NCBI GenBank assembly: GCA_026120185.1
Contig: JANUWF010001701.1
Span: 1,240,001 to 1,304,000 of the forward strand
DNA length: 64,000 bases
Source of the DNA: Voacanga thouarsii
Lineage: Eukaryota > Streptophyta > Magnoliopsida > Gentianales > Apocynaceae
Reading direction: 5' to 3'
The translations under genes were made by a program, and so were the position numbers. Under the pieces are notes generated by a model. It had not been told where the DNA came from. It saw only the letters and a list, made by a program, of their open reading frames with translations, and made no database searches. Numbering within the stretch: the first letter of the stretch is position 1; each line of letters opens with the position of its first letter. Below are positions 22,373 to 32,831 of the stretch, piece by piece.

Positions 22373-22377
22373 CCTTA

Positions 22378-23890
22378 CGGGTGGAAATCTCAAAGTGGCT
22401 TGGGATATCTTGCAGGAATCCAAATTGGTGACTAAAGCGATATGGGCTATAAGGTTTAATGATGAAGTGATCGTCCTTTCGCAAAGTTAGAAGACTTGAA
22501 CAAATGCTCAAGAAGTAAAGTTGTTCTTCTAAATGGGCTGCTTCATTATCAATAAAGTCATGTTTTTTGTGCTTGGTAAGAATGTTCGTAGCCTAAACAA
22601 TAATCTCACTTCTATAAATTTGCTTGCGGGCTTCGTCTTTACTAAAGTACTTTCCACTACTTTCACTAGAATAACTCACCATGAGAGGGCTGTTTAGGCC
22701 TTGAGAGACTTCATAGAGAGTTTTGAAGTAGTGTGCAAGCCATCCATATATATAGTGAGTTGGGAAGATAGATTTCTCCTCACTGGGATGTTGAGAGTTG
22801 GAAATACGATTCAATCCTATATAAATGCTGGTCAAGACGGGAATAGCCAAACTAACTCGTTCCTCGTACACCATCAAACTTGCCATTTTGAAGGCACTTA
22901 GACGAATGATGTCTACTTCTTTATTAGATAAGACAAAGATGCAAGCCAACATGATAAAAATGCTGCAAGGAATGTTTGATCTCTATTGTGGCTTCTAATG
23001 CCCAACTTTGAAAACAAAGCTTCTTCTTTAGATGTCCATGCAGTATGAGGTGGGATAACTCTACATGGATTATCAGTAAACTTGGGGCGTGATCTCCTTT
23101 CTTCCGTTGGAGGCGCTGAATACTTTATTGCTCTTTTGAACCAGTTGTCGAGCCACTTATTGATGGAAACACCAGAGTCGTTGTCCTTTTTGATCAAGTG
23201 GTATGCATGGAGGGGATGTTCGCAACTCTTTGGAAGGAATCGCTTGCCATCATGGTCCACACCCGTGAGTTCCGCAGCATGAGGAACAACATCATCATAG
23301 TGAGTTCCAAGTATTGATAAGCCTCCAAGTTCGTGCAAGTCTCAAAGTGAAATGGACACTTCGCCAGTTGACGTTAAGAACGTGTTGGTGAGAGGACACC
23401 AAACTTCGCAAAAGGGTTTGAGAACATTGGGGTTGCAATCATACATAAAAAGTGATGCATAGACAGCCTCATAGATCTTCACAGATCTTAAGTATCCTTC
23501 GTAGCGACTTAGAATGTTGTGTGCCCATTCCCAATATCTCGACCTAAAGCGAAACATGCCCAAGAAGTTGACTGGTGAGGTCCATTGGGTCTCCTTCTGA
23601 ATCATTCGACGTCCAAGTAAAGGTAACACATTGGGATGAGCTTGAAGTTGATGATTTGAGGAAAGAAGAATCCATGCCTTTGGGGAACAAGTGCCTTTGA
23701 AGTTGACTTCCGTTGACCATTCTTTCACAAGTTGTTAGAGTGTCGCCTTTGGAAGGGGCCCCGCATACTTGCCTGACTTTGTCTCATAAATCGTCAAAGT
23801 CGTCCCTGCTTCAGTTGAATCATTCTCGTGGTCGTGAATGACTAGCTGTTGTTGGTCCGAAGAGGAACGTAAATTTGAGAAGTACACCAT
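22378..23890 (-). pseudogene. Antisense PMD gene, 5' half: start and plant mobile domain
   Basis: A minus-strand ATG at 23890 starts MVYFSNLRSSSDQQQ. After one TAA near 23733 the frame continues into EWSTEVNFKG and then FCEVWCPLTNTFLTSTGEVSISL. Next come LHELGGLSILGTHYDD and further conserved segments to about 22380. The combination of (E)xWxPxTxTF, GE(V)xxSL and a LxxLGGLxIxG motif is that of the plant mobile domain (PF10536). This domain is known from Tat-like retrotransposons and from the host silencing proteins MAIN and MAIL1. Besides the TAAs, a TAG near 22591 interrupts it. The reading frame runs through the CCTTA target duplication into 16605 once the inserted element is ignored. Confidence 0.78.
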
Positions 23891-23932
23891 AATTGGACCT
23901 AGTTAAAAAAAAAAAAAAAGAGTTAGCTTTAA

Positions 23933-23985
<53 letters not shown>

Positions 23986-24733
23986 GATAGTTAAAAAAAT
24001 AAAATGATTGAATTTACGAAAAAGGAAATTAGTTTAAAAAAAAAAAGAAGTTAGTTGCACCCAAAAAAAAAAAAAGTTTTTGAGTTTATGAAAAAAAAAA
24101 AAGAAAAAAAGCTAAGTGCATAAACAAACAAAATGGAGTTTACGGAAAAACAAAGAAAAAGGGGACAAACAGTTAGTTTGCGACATTGAAAAAAAAAAGT
24201 CAACAATGGCGGCAGGCAAATTGCGAAATTGAAAAAAAGCTTACTCAACACCTTCGGTCAAGAATGCTGACTATATTTAAAAAAAAAAAAAAAGAAGCTT
24301 ACTCAGATGCACCTGTGCCAACCGCGGAAATTGCACCCAATTGCAATGAAGATTGCAAGGATCTTCAATTGAGATAATGACGATTTCTTCAAATTGGTGT
24401 GGAAAATTGATGACGATTGAAGCCTTTTTATAAGGGCCAAAAGTCACATCTTCCAAATCCTATAAGACTTCTATTTCTTGAATAAAAGATTTTAACTGAG
24501 AATTAAATTTAAATCCAAAAATTTTGATTGGTGGATTCAAAAATATGATTCCTTCCCAAAATTAGATTTCAAATCTTTTTCCTTATAGGAATAGAAAAGG
24601 AATTCTATTTTATTAAGGAGTTGAAAAAGGTTTTTCTAATTAAATCGAGAAATTAATATTTTAAATACTTCAAGCCTTGTTTTCAAATTCTTTTGACAAA
24701 ATATTTTTCCTCAAGTCTTGAAGTGAAGGAATT
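23891..24733 (+). other. Tat spacer between antisense gene and 3' LTR
   Basis: This is A-rich, low-complexity sequence with an (AAT)n run at about 23933-23985 and several oligo-A tracts. No credible gene is visible. A purine-rich tract, gaagtgaaggaa (about 24720-24731), lies just before the LTR start and probably is the polypurine tract. Confidence 0.65.
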
Positions 24734-25163
24734 TGTAGACAAAGAATCTTGGGATAAAATATATTTTCAAGATTAAAAGAAAATTATATATTTTAGTCTT
24801 GATTAATTAAAATTAATTCATGAATAAATATAATGATTCTTGAATTAATTAATATAATTGAGCTATCATTAAAAGCCCATTAAATCCAATGGATTATAAA
24901 ATTGGACTATTGAAATTGGGCTATTGTTAATGGTCCATTTTACATTAAATCTAATATATTATAGATTAAATAGAATTGGATTAGGCCCTAAAGTTGGATT
25001 TTTGAAAATCTCATAACCCGAATATAATGTGGATTAAATGAAATTGGGCTAAAACATAAATTAAGCCCAGGTCAACTTAAACCCAAATCCATTAGGGTTT
25101 GTTGGGAGACTTCTTCAAAATCCCACATCGACTATTTATGCCAAAGTCAAGAGATTTTTGGCC

Positions 25164-25170
25164 TATAAAT
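25164..25170 (+). promoter_or_regulatory. TATA box of the Tat LTR
   Basis: The phrase gcctataaataggg is a canonical plant TATA context. It sits mid-LTR, where the retrotransposon promoter is expected. Confidence 0.7.
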
Positions 25171-25253
25171 AGGGTCTTCCCTCAATGGTTCAAGGCACCC
25201 CCGAGATTCTCCAGCTCAAGCTTTAACAAATAAGAGGCATCAAACATTCAAGT

Positions 25254-25320
25254 TTCATCAAATTCAAGGTTCAGAAGCTTCATCAAATTCAAGGTTCAGA
25301 ATCTTCATCAAATTTCAAGG
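25254..25320 (+). repeat. 25-bp tandem repeat in the Tat LTR
   Basis: Two nearly identical 25-base units (25254-25278 and 25279-25303, starting TTCATCAAATTCAAGG) and a partial third follow the TATA box by about 85 bases. Confidence 0.85.
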
Positions 25321-25575
25321 CGTTCATCTTGCTCTGCATTAAACAAGTCTCGAAGGCTTGGCAATCAAGTGTCCTTCATCAAATTCCGTTCGATCCGAGA
25401 TCAAGCTCTTCAGCCCTTAAATTAACGTTTTTCAAAAAAAGAAGAATCAGAGGACTTATTCTGCAATTTAGGATTTTTTCGGATATTTGTAACCACTTTT
25501 TATATTTACTAAATATTTTTGTAAATTTCGATGTTTTTCTTATCTTATTTGCAGACTTAAAATTTGTCGTCTACA

Positions 25576-25862
25576 ATTATGTCCAAGAAAGCAGACACTT
25601 GTCTGAAATAGACTAAATTTTGATTTTGAAAGTACTAAGCTATTATGCTTAGCAGTAAAGAATAAGGTGTTTAAATGTTTAAAGTGTTGTTCTAAATTTT
25701 GAGAAAAGATTAGAACATCATCAATATAAACAATAATAAATTGAGAAAAAAATATTAAAATTTTCATTCATAATTCTTTAGAATTCTGAAGGAGCATTTT
25801 TTAATTCAAATGGCATGACATTCCATTCATACTGGCCGAATGGAACTGTAAAAGCCATTTTG
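25576..25862 (-). pseudogene. Endogenous caulimovirid reverse transcriptase fragment
   Basis: On the minus strand the segment contains the RT palm around the intact catalytic YIDD (complement of 25717-25728), followed by LIFSQNLEQHFKHL and ending FLGHN at the Tat LTR. These residues are typical of pararetroviral (Caulimoviridae) RTs, close in style to petuvirus/florendovirus sequences; the genus is not resolved. The upstream side (25862) joins abruptly to the region after the zinc knuckle, so protease and the N-terminal RT are deleted. The downstream side was separated by the Tat insertion. Confidence 0.75.
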
Positions 25863-25873
25863 TATCAATCTCT

Positions 25874-27635
25874 TAGATGAAGTTGAAGGTTGATCAAGAG
25901 TTTGTTTGAACTTATCAAGGTTCTCTTGTTTATTGGAGCCATTAGGAAGTTTTCCTATTAGTTCTAGGAGAAGATTCTGTTCTTTTGTAAGAGTATTGAT
26001 GGTTGGTTCTTCTAGATCAGAGTGATTAGAAGAGGATGAAGAAAAGAGATCATCTTCCTATATTTGATTAAACTGTTGTTCAAATTTATCATTAGCTTGA
26101 TCAGAATCGGATTCAAAAAGAAGGGGATTCTGGATTTTGTCAAGAACATCGTCATTCAAAGAGAATTCATGAATCTTTTTAAAAATTTTGCAATATCTAG
26201 CAATATAACCAGGCTTGTTATATTTGAAATAGACAACTATTTTAGATTTAGAGGACTCTCAAAAAGAACCTCAAAAACCATCGGAAGTTAGTTCTGATGC
26301 AAATACTTTTTTAGCTTCTCAAGAACTAAATAGATTAGTTCTTTAAAACCTTTGCTCTCAAAAAGAGGGCTGAGACTTGACCTTAGCAGTCTTGGTCTTG
26401 GGTGGAGCAGGAAGTGCAGGCCGCTTAGCATGTCTGTACTGCTTCCTATGGTAGGAAGGTTCGGAAGACACTTGGTGTTTGGTCTTATGTCGCCTATATG
26501 GCTTGGCACTATAGGATGGTAGACCAAATTATTCACAGAAGGTGCCTAGGTCACGACTTCTCTGGGCATGATCTTTGGCTAATTGTCTTAGCATCTTGTC
26601 TTGAAGATAGATTTTGAAAGCAACTTGTTAGATTTGGCTAGCTAGTTAGCCAAAGGTAATTTGTTCCTAAAGTACAACTCCATTGTACTAGGTTTGGAAT
26701 TCTTCATGAACTAAGTCTCTAAGAGATTTGGGAAGGCCATCTAGGAATTTTCCTTTCTAATATTGGTTATTTTCATTTGTCTTGGCATAGATTCTATTAA
26801 GAAAGGTATCCTTATACCATTTAAAATCATATAAGATTTTGTATTTGAGATTGTTGAGTATTTCAGTAGATTTTTTCCTGAAAATTCCTGGGTTACCTAT
26901 GAAGGTTTTTGCAATGGTAAATATAAGGGTTGAGACAACATCCGAGATAGGATTTCCATCTTGAATAATTGGCTGACCCTCAGGGTTGGTTTTGATAGCA
27001 TAGAAGATGTTATGCCTATCTTCCTCTTTAAGGTGTTCATCCCACCATCCTTTGAATTAACCTATAAAGCCTACTACAATAATATGGGCAGCTAATTGGT
27101 CAGAATAATTGTGGGTAATCCTATAGGCAATGGCTACCATAATCATTTGCTAGAGTTTAAATATCATGTTATACTCCGATTGGCCATCTATGTTCCATTC
27201 ATAGATGTTGTTGACATTATAACTATTTTGCAGGATGTTTGGACTCTCTTCTAAAGCAATATCTAGATGAGTGGCTCTAGGATAATAGAGTTTTTGAGGA
27301 TTCTTCCAATGATGGCGTCTACCTAAGCAGAGAGATAGAGCATCGAAAGAAGAAGGAGGAATCTCTGGATTAGGCTCAGAATGGCTTTCAGAATCTGAGT
27401 CATTTTGATTTAAAAATAGAAACAGAATGTTAGGAACTAACGTGCTATTGAGGAGTTGAAAGAGAATTTGGGATAATAGATTTTTCTATTTCAACTATCC
27501 TTCTTTGAAGTTCGATGAGAAGAGGTTTCTCTGAAGTCTTTTTACTGAGCTCTTTCCTATATTAGAGAGGAATCTTATAAGGTTTGAAGAGTGGAGTAGA
27601 AGAAGTTGAGGAACTTGTGAAAGTTGAAATGGCAA
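25874..27635 (-). pseudogene. Endogenous caulimovirid coat-protein-like region and zinc knuckle
   Basis: Reading the minus strand from 27635, a Ser/Thr-rich stretch is followed by an acidic block. A capsid-like domain comes next (segments EWNIDGQSEYNMI, FKGWWDEHL, and YDFKWYKDTFLNR near 27200-26800), then a basic stretch near 26450-26400. The zinc knuckle near 26235-26190 has lost three of four ligands to Tyr, leaving only the last Cys. Frames are broken by many stops and shifts. The order capsid, basic arm, knuckle is that of pararetroviral coat proteins. The movement-protein part lies upstream (31262-32831), displaced by the inverted-repeat structure. Confidence 0.65.
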
Positions 27636-27639
27636 AAAT

Positions 27640-30600
27640 AATGAAACCGAAAGCATGCTTACTGAACAAAAAAAATACAGAGCATCATGGAAGCTGTTTA
27701 CCTCTGTGTTTGAATGACCTTATTGAAGAAGATATCTGAACCAAAATGCTTGAAGCCACTGGTTTTCCCAACACCTCCGATTGCACTCTTGCAAGCCATC
27801 TACTTTTTATTCATGTGAAGCTTTTGAACTTCCTGAATATAGCTACTGTTTTCTCCCAAAGCCGGTGAAAGCTATAGAGACTTGGTTTTTTTAAAGAAGA
27901 ATGGCCTTCATTCCTTTTCGTTTCTTTTCATACAATTACAGAGAGAGACCAAGAGAATGAAACAAAAACATCATACTTTTTGTTATCCTCTCACGCCAAA
28001 TAATATGGGATCCATTCCGTATTTTTTTTATTTTTTTAAAATTTTATTTATCCTTGGTCTTATTCATTGGGTTAGATAAAATTATTTACTTTTGAGTTTG
28101 AATACCTATAAATAATAAGTCTCAATTATTTATTTTCTGAGCTTCATAAAATAGCCCAATAAATAATTAACAAGTCTAAATAGACCAATATAAAATATCA
28201 GGCATTTTATCTAATTTATACCTAGATTAATTTTTTAATTATTTAATTTGGACCTTACATTCTGAATAATTAATTAACCAATTAAACTAGATAAAATATA
28301 TACTCTCTCTTGGACCTTTTATTTTATTCTAATCCAATAATAAATTAGACCATTTAAATAAAATAAAACCCATAATTATCAAGACAAATTCCTTAACCCA
28401 AATTTATCAGGATTTAAGGGCTATTCCGGAGACCAAAAGACATATCGCCTTAACTACTAAAATGACCAAAATACCCATGCTACATAAATACCTGTATTTT
28501 ACATTTTAAATATTTTTTAATATCACAATTGTTGGAATATATGTCCTCTAGACTAGTTTTCTGATGTAATTATCGAATTTATTAATAAAAAAATTATTTT
28601 CAAAATTTATTTGTGAATTTACATTTTATTTGTGCACGATTTTCGTTTGGAAAGGACCCATTGTGTTTAAGTAAGTGATCCATGTAAATGGTGATCTTTC
28701 ACAGTAAGGTATGGATCATGAGTTACTTAACACATAAACATTTGTTCTTAACCGATTGACGAGAATGAGAATCTCATCATGTTTAGGTTATTGTGTTATA
28801 AATTCCAAATGGAGAATGGCTTACCTTTAGCCAGTGAGTAATCCACTCACTTCATAGCATGAGTATATTTTGAATACGTAGAACATGACCTATAATAATG
28901 GTTTCTAAAAGTACTATTTAGAAGAAACCCAAACTATTACTGTTATAACGTGGACTAATACTCTACCGCTTAAGTGTGAGTTGGTGGTCTGACGAAATTA
29001 GAAGCATATACTTTGATATGCTGTAGTTGAAGTTCTTTCGTAGAACCGATATACTTATATGTTGGGTATATGTGACTAGTTAGTTAAGACAGACTTGTAC
29101 AATATAACTTTTGTGCTATATCGCCCCTTGTGACTGTTCAAATGATCTAATTATCCAAGCCCTGGGGAACATGACTTGGATATTTACTTTAAGGTAGCTC
29201 CCTTGAAAAGTGGAAACATTCCAAGAGTCGTGGATCATTGAACTAGAGGTCTAAGGATGGTAGATGTCTATTAGAGAGGTGTTAGTACACTCATTCTCTC
29301 TAAATGCACGGCGATGCGTAGATGGATATTGTAGTCGTTACACTTGTAGGTTGAAGACTTTGCTAATGTAGCTTTATCCTTGGGGTCAATATTTCCTTAT
29401 GGTGATATTAGAAAATATTTAAACTGTGAAATATAGCTATTTATATAGTAGGGGTATTTTGATCATTTTAGTAGTCAAGGCGATATATCTTTTGGTTCCC
29501 AGAATAGCCCTTAAGTCCTGACAGATTTGGGTTAATGAATTGGTCTTGATAATTATAAATTTTATTTTATTTTATTTTATTTAAGTAGTATAATTTATTA
29601 TTGAATTAGAATAAAATAAAAGGCCTAAAAGAGAGTATATATTTTATCTAGTTTAATTGGTTAATTAATTATTTAGAGCCCAAAGTCTATATTGAATAAT
29701 TAAAAAATTAATCTAGGTATAATCTAGATAAAAGGCCTGATATTTTGTATTGGTCTATTTGAGCTTGTTAATTATTTATTAGGCTGTTTAATGAAGCCCA
29801 GAAAATAAATAACTGAGACTTATTATTTATGGGTGTTCAAGCCCAAGGGTAAATAATTTTATCTGACCCAATGAATAAGATCAAGGGTAAAATAACATTT
29901 AAAAAAATAAATATTAAATTAATTAATTAAATTTTAAAAAAACAACACGAGATGGATTCCGTGTTGTTTTGTGTGAAAAATAACAAAAAGCATGGTGCTT
30001 TTTGTTTCATGCTGTTGGTCTCTCTCTCTCTCTGTGGAGGCATGAAAATGAATGAAAAAGAAAATCAAGGAGATAGCTCTTAGTTATTCATTCTTACGTA
30101 AAACCCATTTTGTGACAGAGGCTTTCTTAGGCTAAGAACATAGTAAACCCAACATTCTATGAACTTTACCGGAAGAGGAAAGGGCACCATTTTGGAAGTT
30201 CAAAAGTTTTGCGTGAATGAAACGAAGTTGACATTTATAAGGACGTAATCCAATAGCTTCAAGTATTCTGGTACAGACATCTTCTTCAGTACCAATAAGG
30301 TCATTCAAACACAAAGGTAAATTTTTTCGTTCTTCAAGCATGCTTTCGATTTGATCATTTTTGGCATTTTTGTCCTACAACCATAAGGAAATATTAACCC
30401 CCACAGATAATGCTGTGTTTAGCAAAGTCTCCAACCTACAGGGGTAATAACTAAAATACCCCTCTATGCATTACCGTATATTTAGAGAGAAGGAGTATAC
30501 TAACACCTCTCTAAAAGATATCTACCATCCTTAGACCTCTAGTCTAATGATCCACGACTCCTAGAATGTTTTCGCTTTGCAAGAGAGTTACCCTAAAGCA

Positions 30601-31260
30601 AACATCTAAGTCATGTTCCCCAAGGCCCTGGATATTTTGATCATTTGAACAGTCACAAGGGGCGATATAGTGCAGAAGCTATCTTGTATAAGTCTGTCTT
30701 AATTAACTAGTCACATATACCCAATATACAAGTATATCGGCTCTACGAAAGAACTTTAATTATAGCATATCAAAGTACATGCTTCCAGTTTTGTCAAACC
30801 ACCAACTCATACTCAAGTAGTAGAGTATTAGTCCACGATGTAGTAGTTATAGTCTGGATTTTTTCTAAATAGTACTTTTAAAAATTACTATTACAGGTCC
30901 TGTTCTACGTATTCAAAATACGCTCATGCTATGAAGTGAGTGGACTACTCACTGGCTAAAGGTAAGCCATTCCCTATTTAGAATTTATAACACAATAACT
31001 TAAATATGATGAGATTCCCATTCTCATCAATCGGTTAAGAACAAACGTTTATGTGTTAAGTAATCTGTGATCCATACCTTACTGTGAAAGACCACCATTC
31101 ACATGTATCATTTACTTAAACACAATGGGTTCTTTTCAAATGCAAATTATGCACAAATAAAATGTAAATTCATAAACAAATTTTGAGAATAAATTATTTT
31201 ATTAATAAATTTGATAATTACATAAGAAAACTAGTCTAGAGGGCATACATTCCAACATTT
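27640..31260. repeat. Alternating inverted-repeat structure A-B-A'-B'
   Basis: Four blocks alternate. A is about 27640-28525 and B is 28526-29403. A' (29404 to about 30372) is the reverse complement of A, and B' (about 30380-31260) that of B. A and A' share the junction phrase aatatcac/gtgatatt. B starts TGTTGGAATATATG, and B' ends CATACATTCCAACA. Copies agree at roughly 85-90% by eye. A possible TTGAA duplication flanks the whole block inside the viral movement/coat frame. B-A'-B' alone looks like an element with about 880-bp terminal inverted repeats. No transposase is visible. Confidence 0.75.
30132..30341 (-). pseudogene. Unrecognised peptide conserved between arms A and A'
   Basis: The minus strand here encodes a 69-residue open segment with LPLCLNDLI, ILEA and FIHAKLLNF. 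The plus strand of arm A (about 27698-27850) encodes a recognisably similar peptide with the same three blocks, broken by one stop. Conservation of the peptide between diverged arms hints at a once-coding piece, possibly a captured gene fragment. I do not recognise the family. Confidence 0.35.
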
Positions 31261-31261
31261 G

Positions 31262-32831
31262 AAGAAGTACTGAGTACAGATGTTTTTTGTACAGAAGGAG
31301 TACTCGATTTTGAAATCAAATATTCTCCAATAGTTTGTAAATATTTATTTATGTAATTATTTTGTTCATAAAGAAGCATATCATCTCCTTTTCTTTTAAA
31401 AGAAGAGGCATCAATTTGTTTAGTCCCATAAGGAATTTTAAACTTCTGATCAGGAGGAAATTCAGAAGAAATATTTGTTCCTTGGGCAGTTTGCCAAATT
31501 TTTTAAATATTGATAGTCGAAGAAAAATGATAATCAATTTTATGAATGTTAGCATAAGCTTCAAACTATAGAAAGAAGTCCATTTGTTTTTTGATTGAAT
31601 TTAAAAATTCATAATAAGAGTCTTGGATCTGTTGTCATGCAGATCCCTGAAAATATTCAAAGAACCAAATTCTTTTTGAAAGATTTGAAGGAGAATAAAA
31701 TTCTTCTCTAAGTTTTGTTTTATCAATTACAAAATGATTTTCAAAATCAGCTTGTAAAGTATTGAGTTCTCCAGCCATAGCAGAATGGCTAGGTGATATA
31801 GAACTTTTAGATTCAATATCATCTGAATCAAGTTGTACTGCATATCTAGCTTGAGGAATTTTGGGTTTTAGATTGATACCTTATAGATGGGTAGCTACAG
31901 AAGATACCGAATGTCTAGGAGGTTGAATGCCTGATGAAGAAGCATGAGATTGGGCTTATGAAAACCTTTGACTGGGAGATCTTTGGAAAGCTATTTCCAT
32001 AGATCCACAAGAAAATTGTTTGATATATGACACCATGATATTTTCTGGTTTCACAGAAGGAGCTGCATCAGTCAATAACCAATTAGAAGGAAGACTAACT
32101 TGATTCCATGAGATGGGTTTTGGGATAGAAAGATGAGATTTTTGTAAATCTGTTTGGAAGAGAACTGTTTCACCCTTGTAAGACATTCTCATTGCTCTAG
32201 TATTGAAAGTAGAAGTCATAGCCTTATATTGGATTCAATATATGATGGCTACAGGGAGAGAACCTGTTTTGACTTTGTGATTTGCAGTCTTAACATTAAG
32301 AGTTAGAGCATCAAGAAGATTTTGATCTTTGAGAGAGACTGTGAAATTTGAAAAACAGTTAAAATAAATTGGTCTAATACAAAGGCTGATTTCTACCATT
32401 CCTAAGAGTGAATCATTGAAGTCTAAAAACATAGTAGTTCTTAGACATAAAAGAAGAGAAGTATCAAGACCTTCTCTTGAAAGAGCTTTTGCTGTAATTT
32501 GAACAACACCAAAATGTAAATAATTGTATTTATTTTGAAATCTTTTGATGGCACTGGAAGAAAGAAGTTTAATTTCTTTCCAGTCAGAGTCCAATTGAAC
32601 TATTTATTTAATAGTTCGAATGACATAGTTACTGTTAAGTGACCATTTGGAAGATTTACAAATTTCATTGGGGGAAAACTTAGGAATTTTTCAATTGTCA
32701 ATAAACTGTTGGAGGTCGAAAAAGTTAAAGTCTTCCTTAAGTTTTGAAGAATTTTTGGATGAGGAAGAGGACATAGAAGAAGAAGAAGAGAAAGAAGAGG
32801 ATCTAGAAAAAGGGAGGAGAAAAGAGGACAT
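31262..32831 (-). pseudogene. Endogenous caulimovirid movement protein (30K-type), broken
   Basis: A minus-strand ATG at 32831 begins a Ser-rich N-terminus (MSSFLLPFSRSSS). The core domain follows at about 32580-32200: HFGVVQITAKALSREGLDTS, then MFLDFNDSLLGMVEISLC and a FTVSLKDQNLLDALTL segment. These are the signature blocks of plant-virus 30K movement proteins as found at the N-terminus of caulimovirid polyproteins. Downstream is a poorly conserved linker to 31262. Several stops (near 32600, 32232, 31956 and later) break the frame. The ORF begins about 620 bases after a tRNA-Met primer site, the normal order in this family. Confidence 0.72.

Larger units (their letters stand above)
10378..25575 (+). 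mobile_element. Tat-type Ty3/gypsy element with antisense PMD gene, 5' part outside window
   Basis: From 10378 the sequence continues a Tat-lineage polyprotein: protease end, linker, RT, RNase H, a second archaeal-type RNase H, and integrase. A non-coding tail, an antisense PMD gene, and a 3' LTR bounded by TGTAGAC and GTCTACA follow. The second RNase H is a known hallmark of Tat elements. The element is interrupted by the Tekay element (left) and the TR-GAG element (16606-22372). It ends inside pararetroviral reverse transcriptase sequence at 25576, so it inserted into the viral locus. About 9.4 kb of Tat sequence lies in the window. Confidence 0.85.
24734..25575 (+). repeat. 3' LTR of the Tat element
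   Basis: The proposed LTR starts TGTAGAC and ends GTCTACA, a perfect 7-bp terminal inverted repeat with TG..CA ends, and is 842 bp long. A TATA box lies at 25164. The phrase tcccacatcgac, common in plant LTRs, is at about 25120-25132. The boundaries are inferred from the ends, because the 5' LTR lies outside the window. Beyond 25575 the sequence is pararetroviral. Confidence 0.75.

Noticed and set aside
23933..23985. CRISPR-like array
   Set aside because: It is a plain (AAT)n microsatellite; CRISPR arrays are not expected in plant nuclear DNA and there are no spacers.
28526..31260. A Mutator-like element with long terminal inverted repeats
   Set aside because: No 9-bp target duplication next to the B and B' ends and no transposase; the TGTTGGAAT ends look more LTR-like. 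The class is left open.
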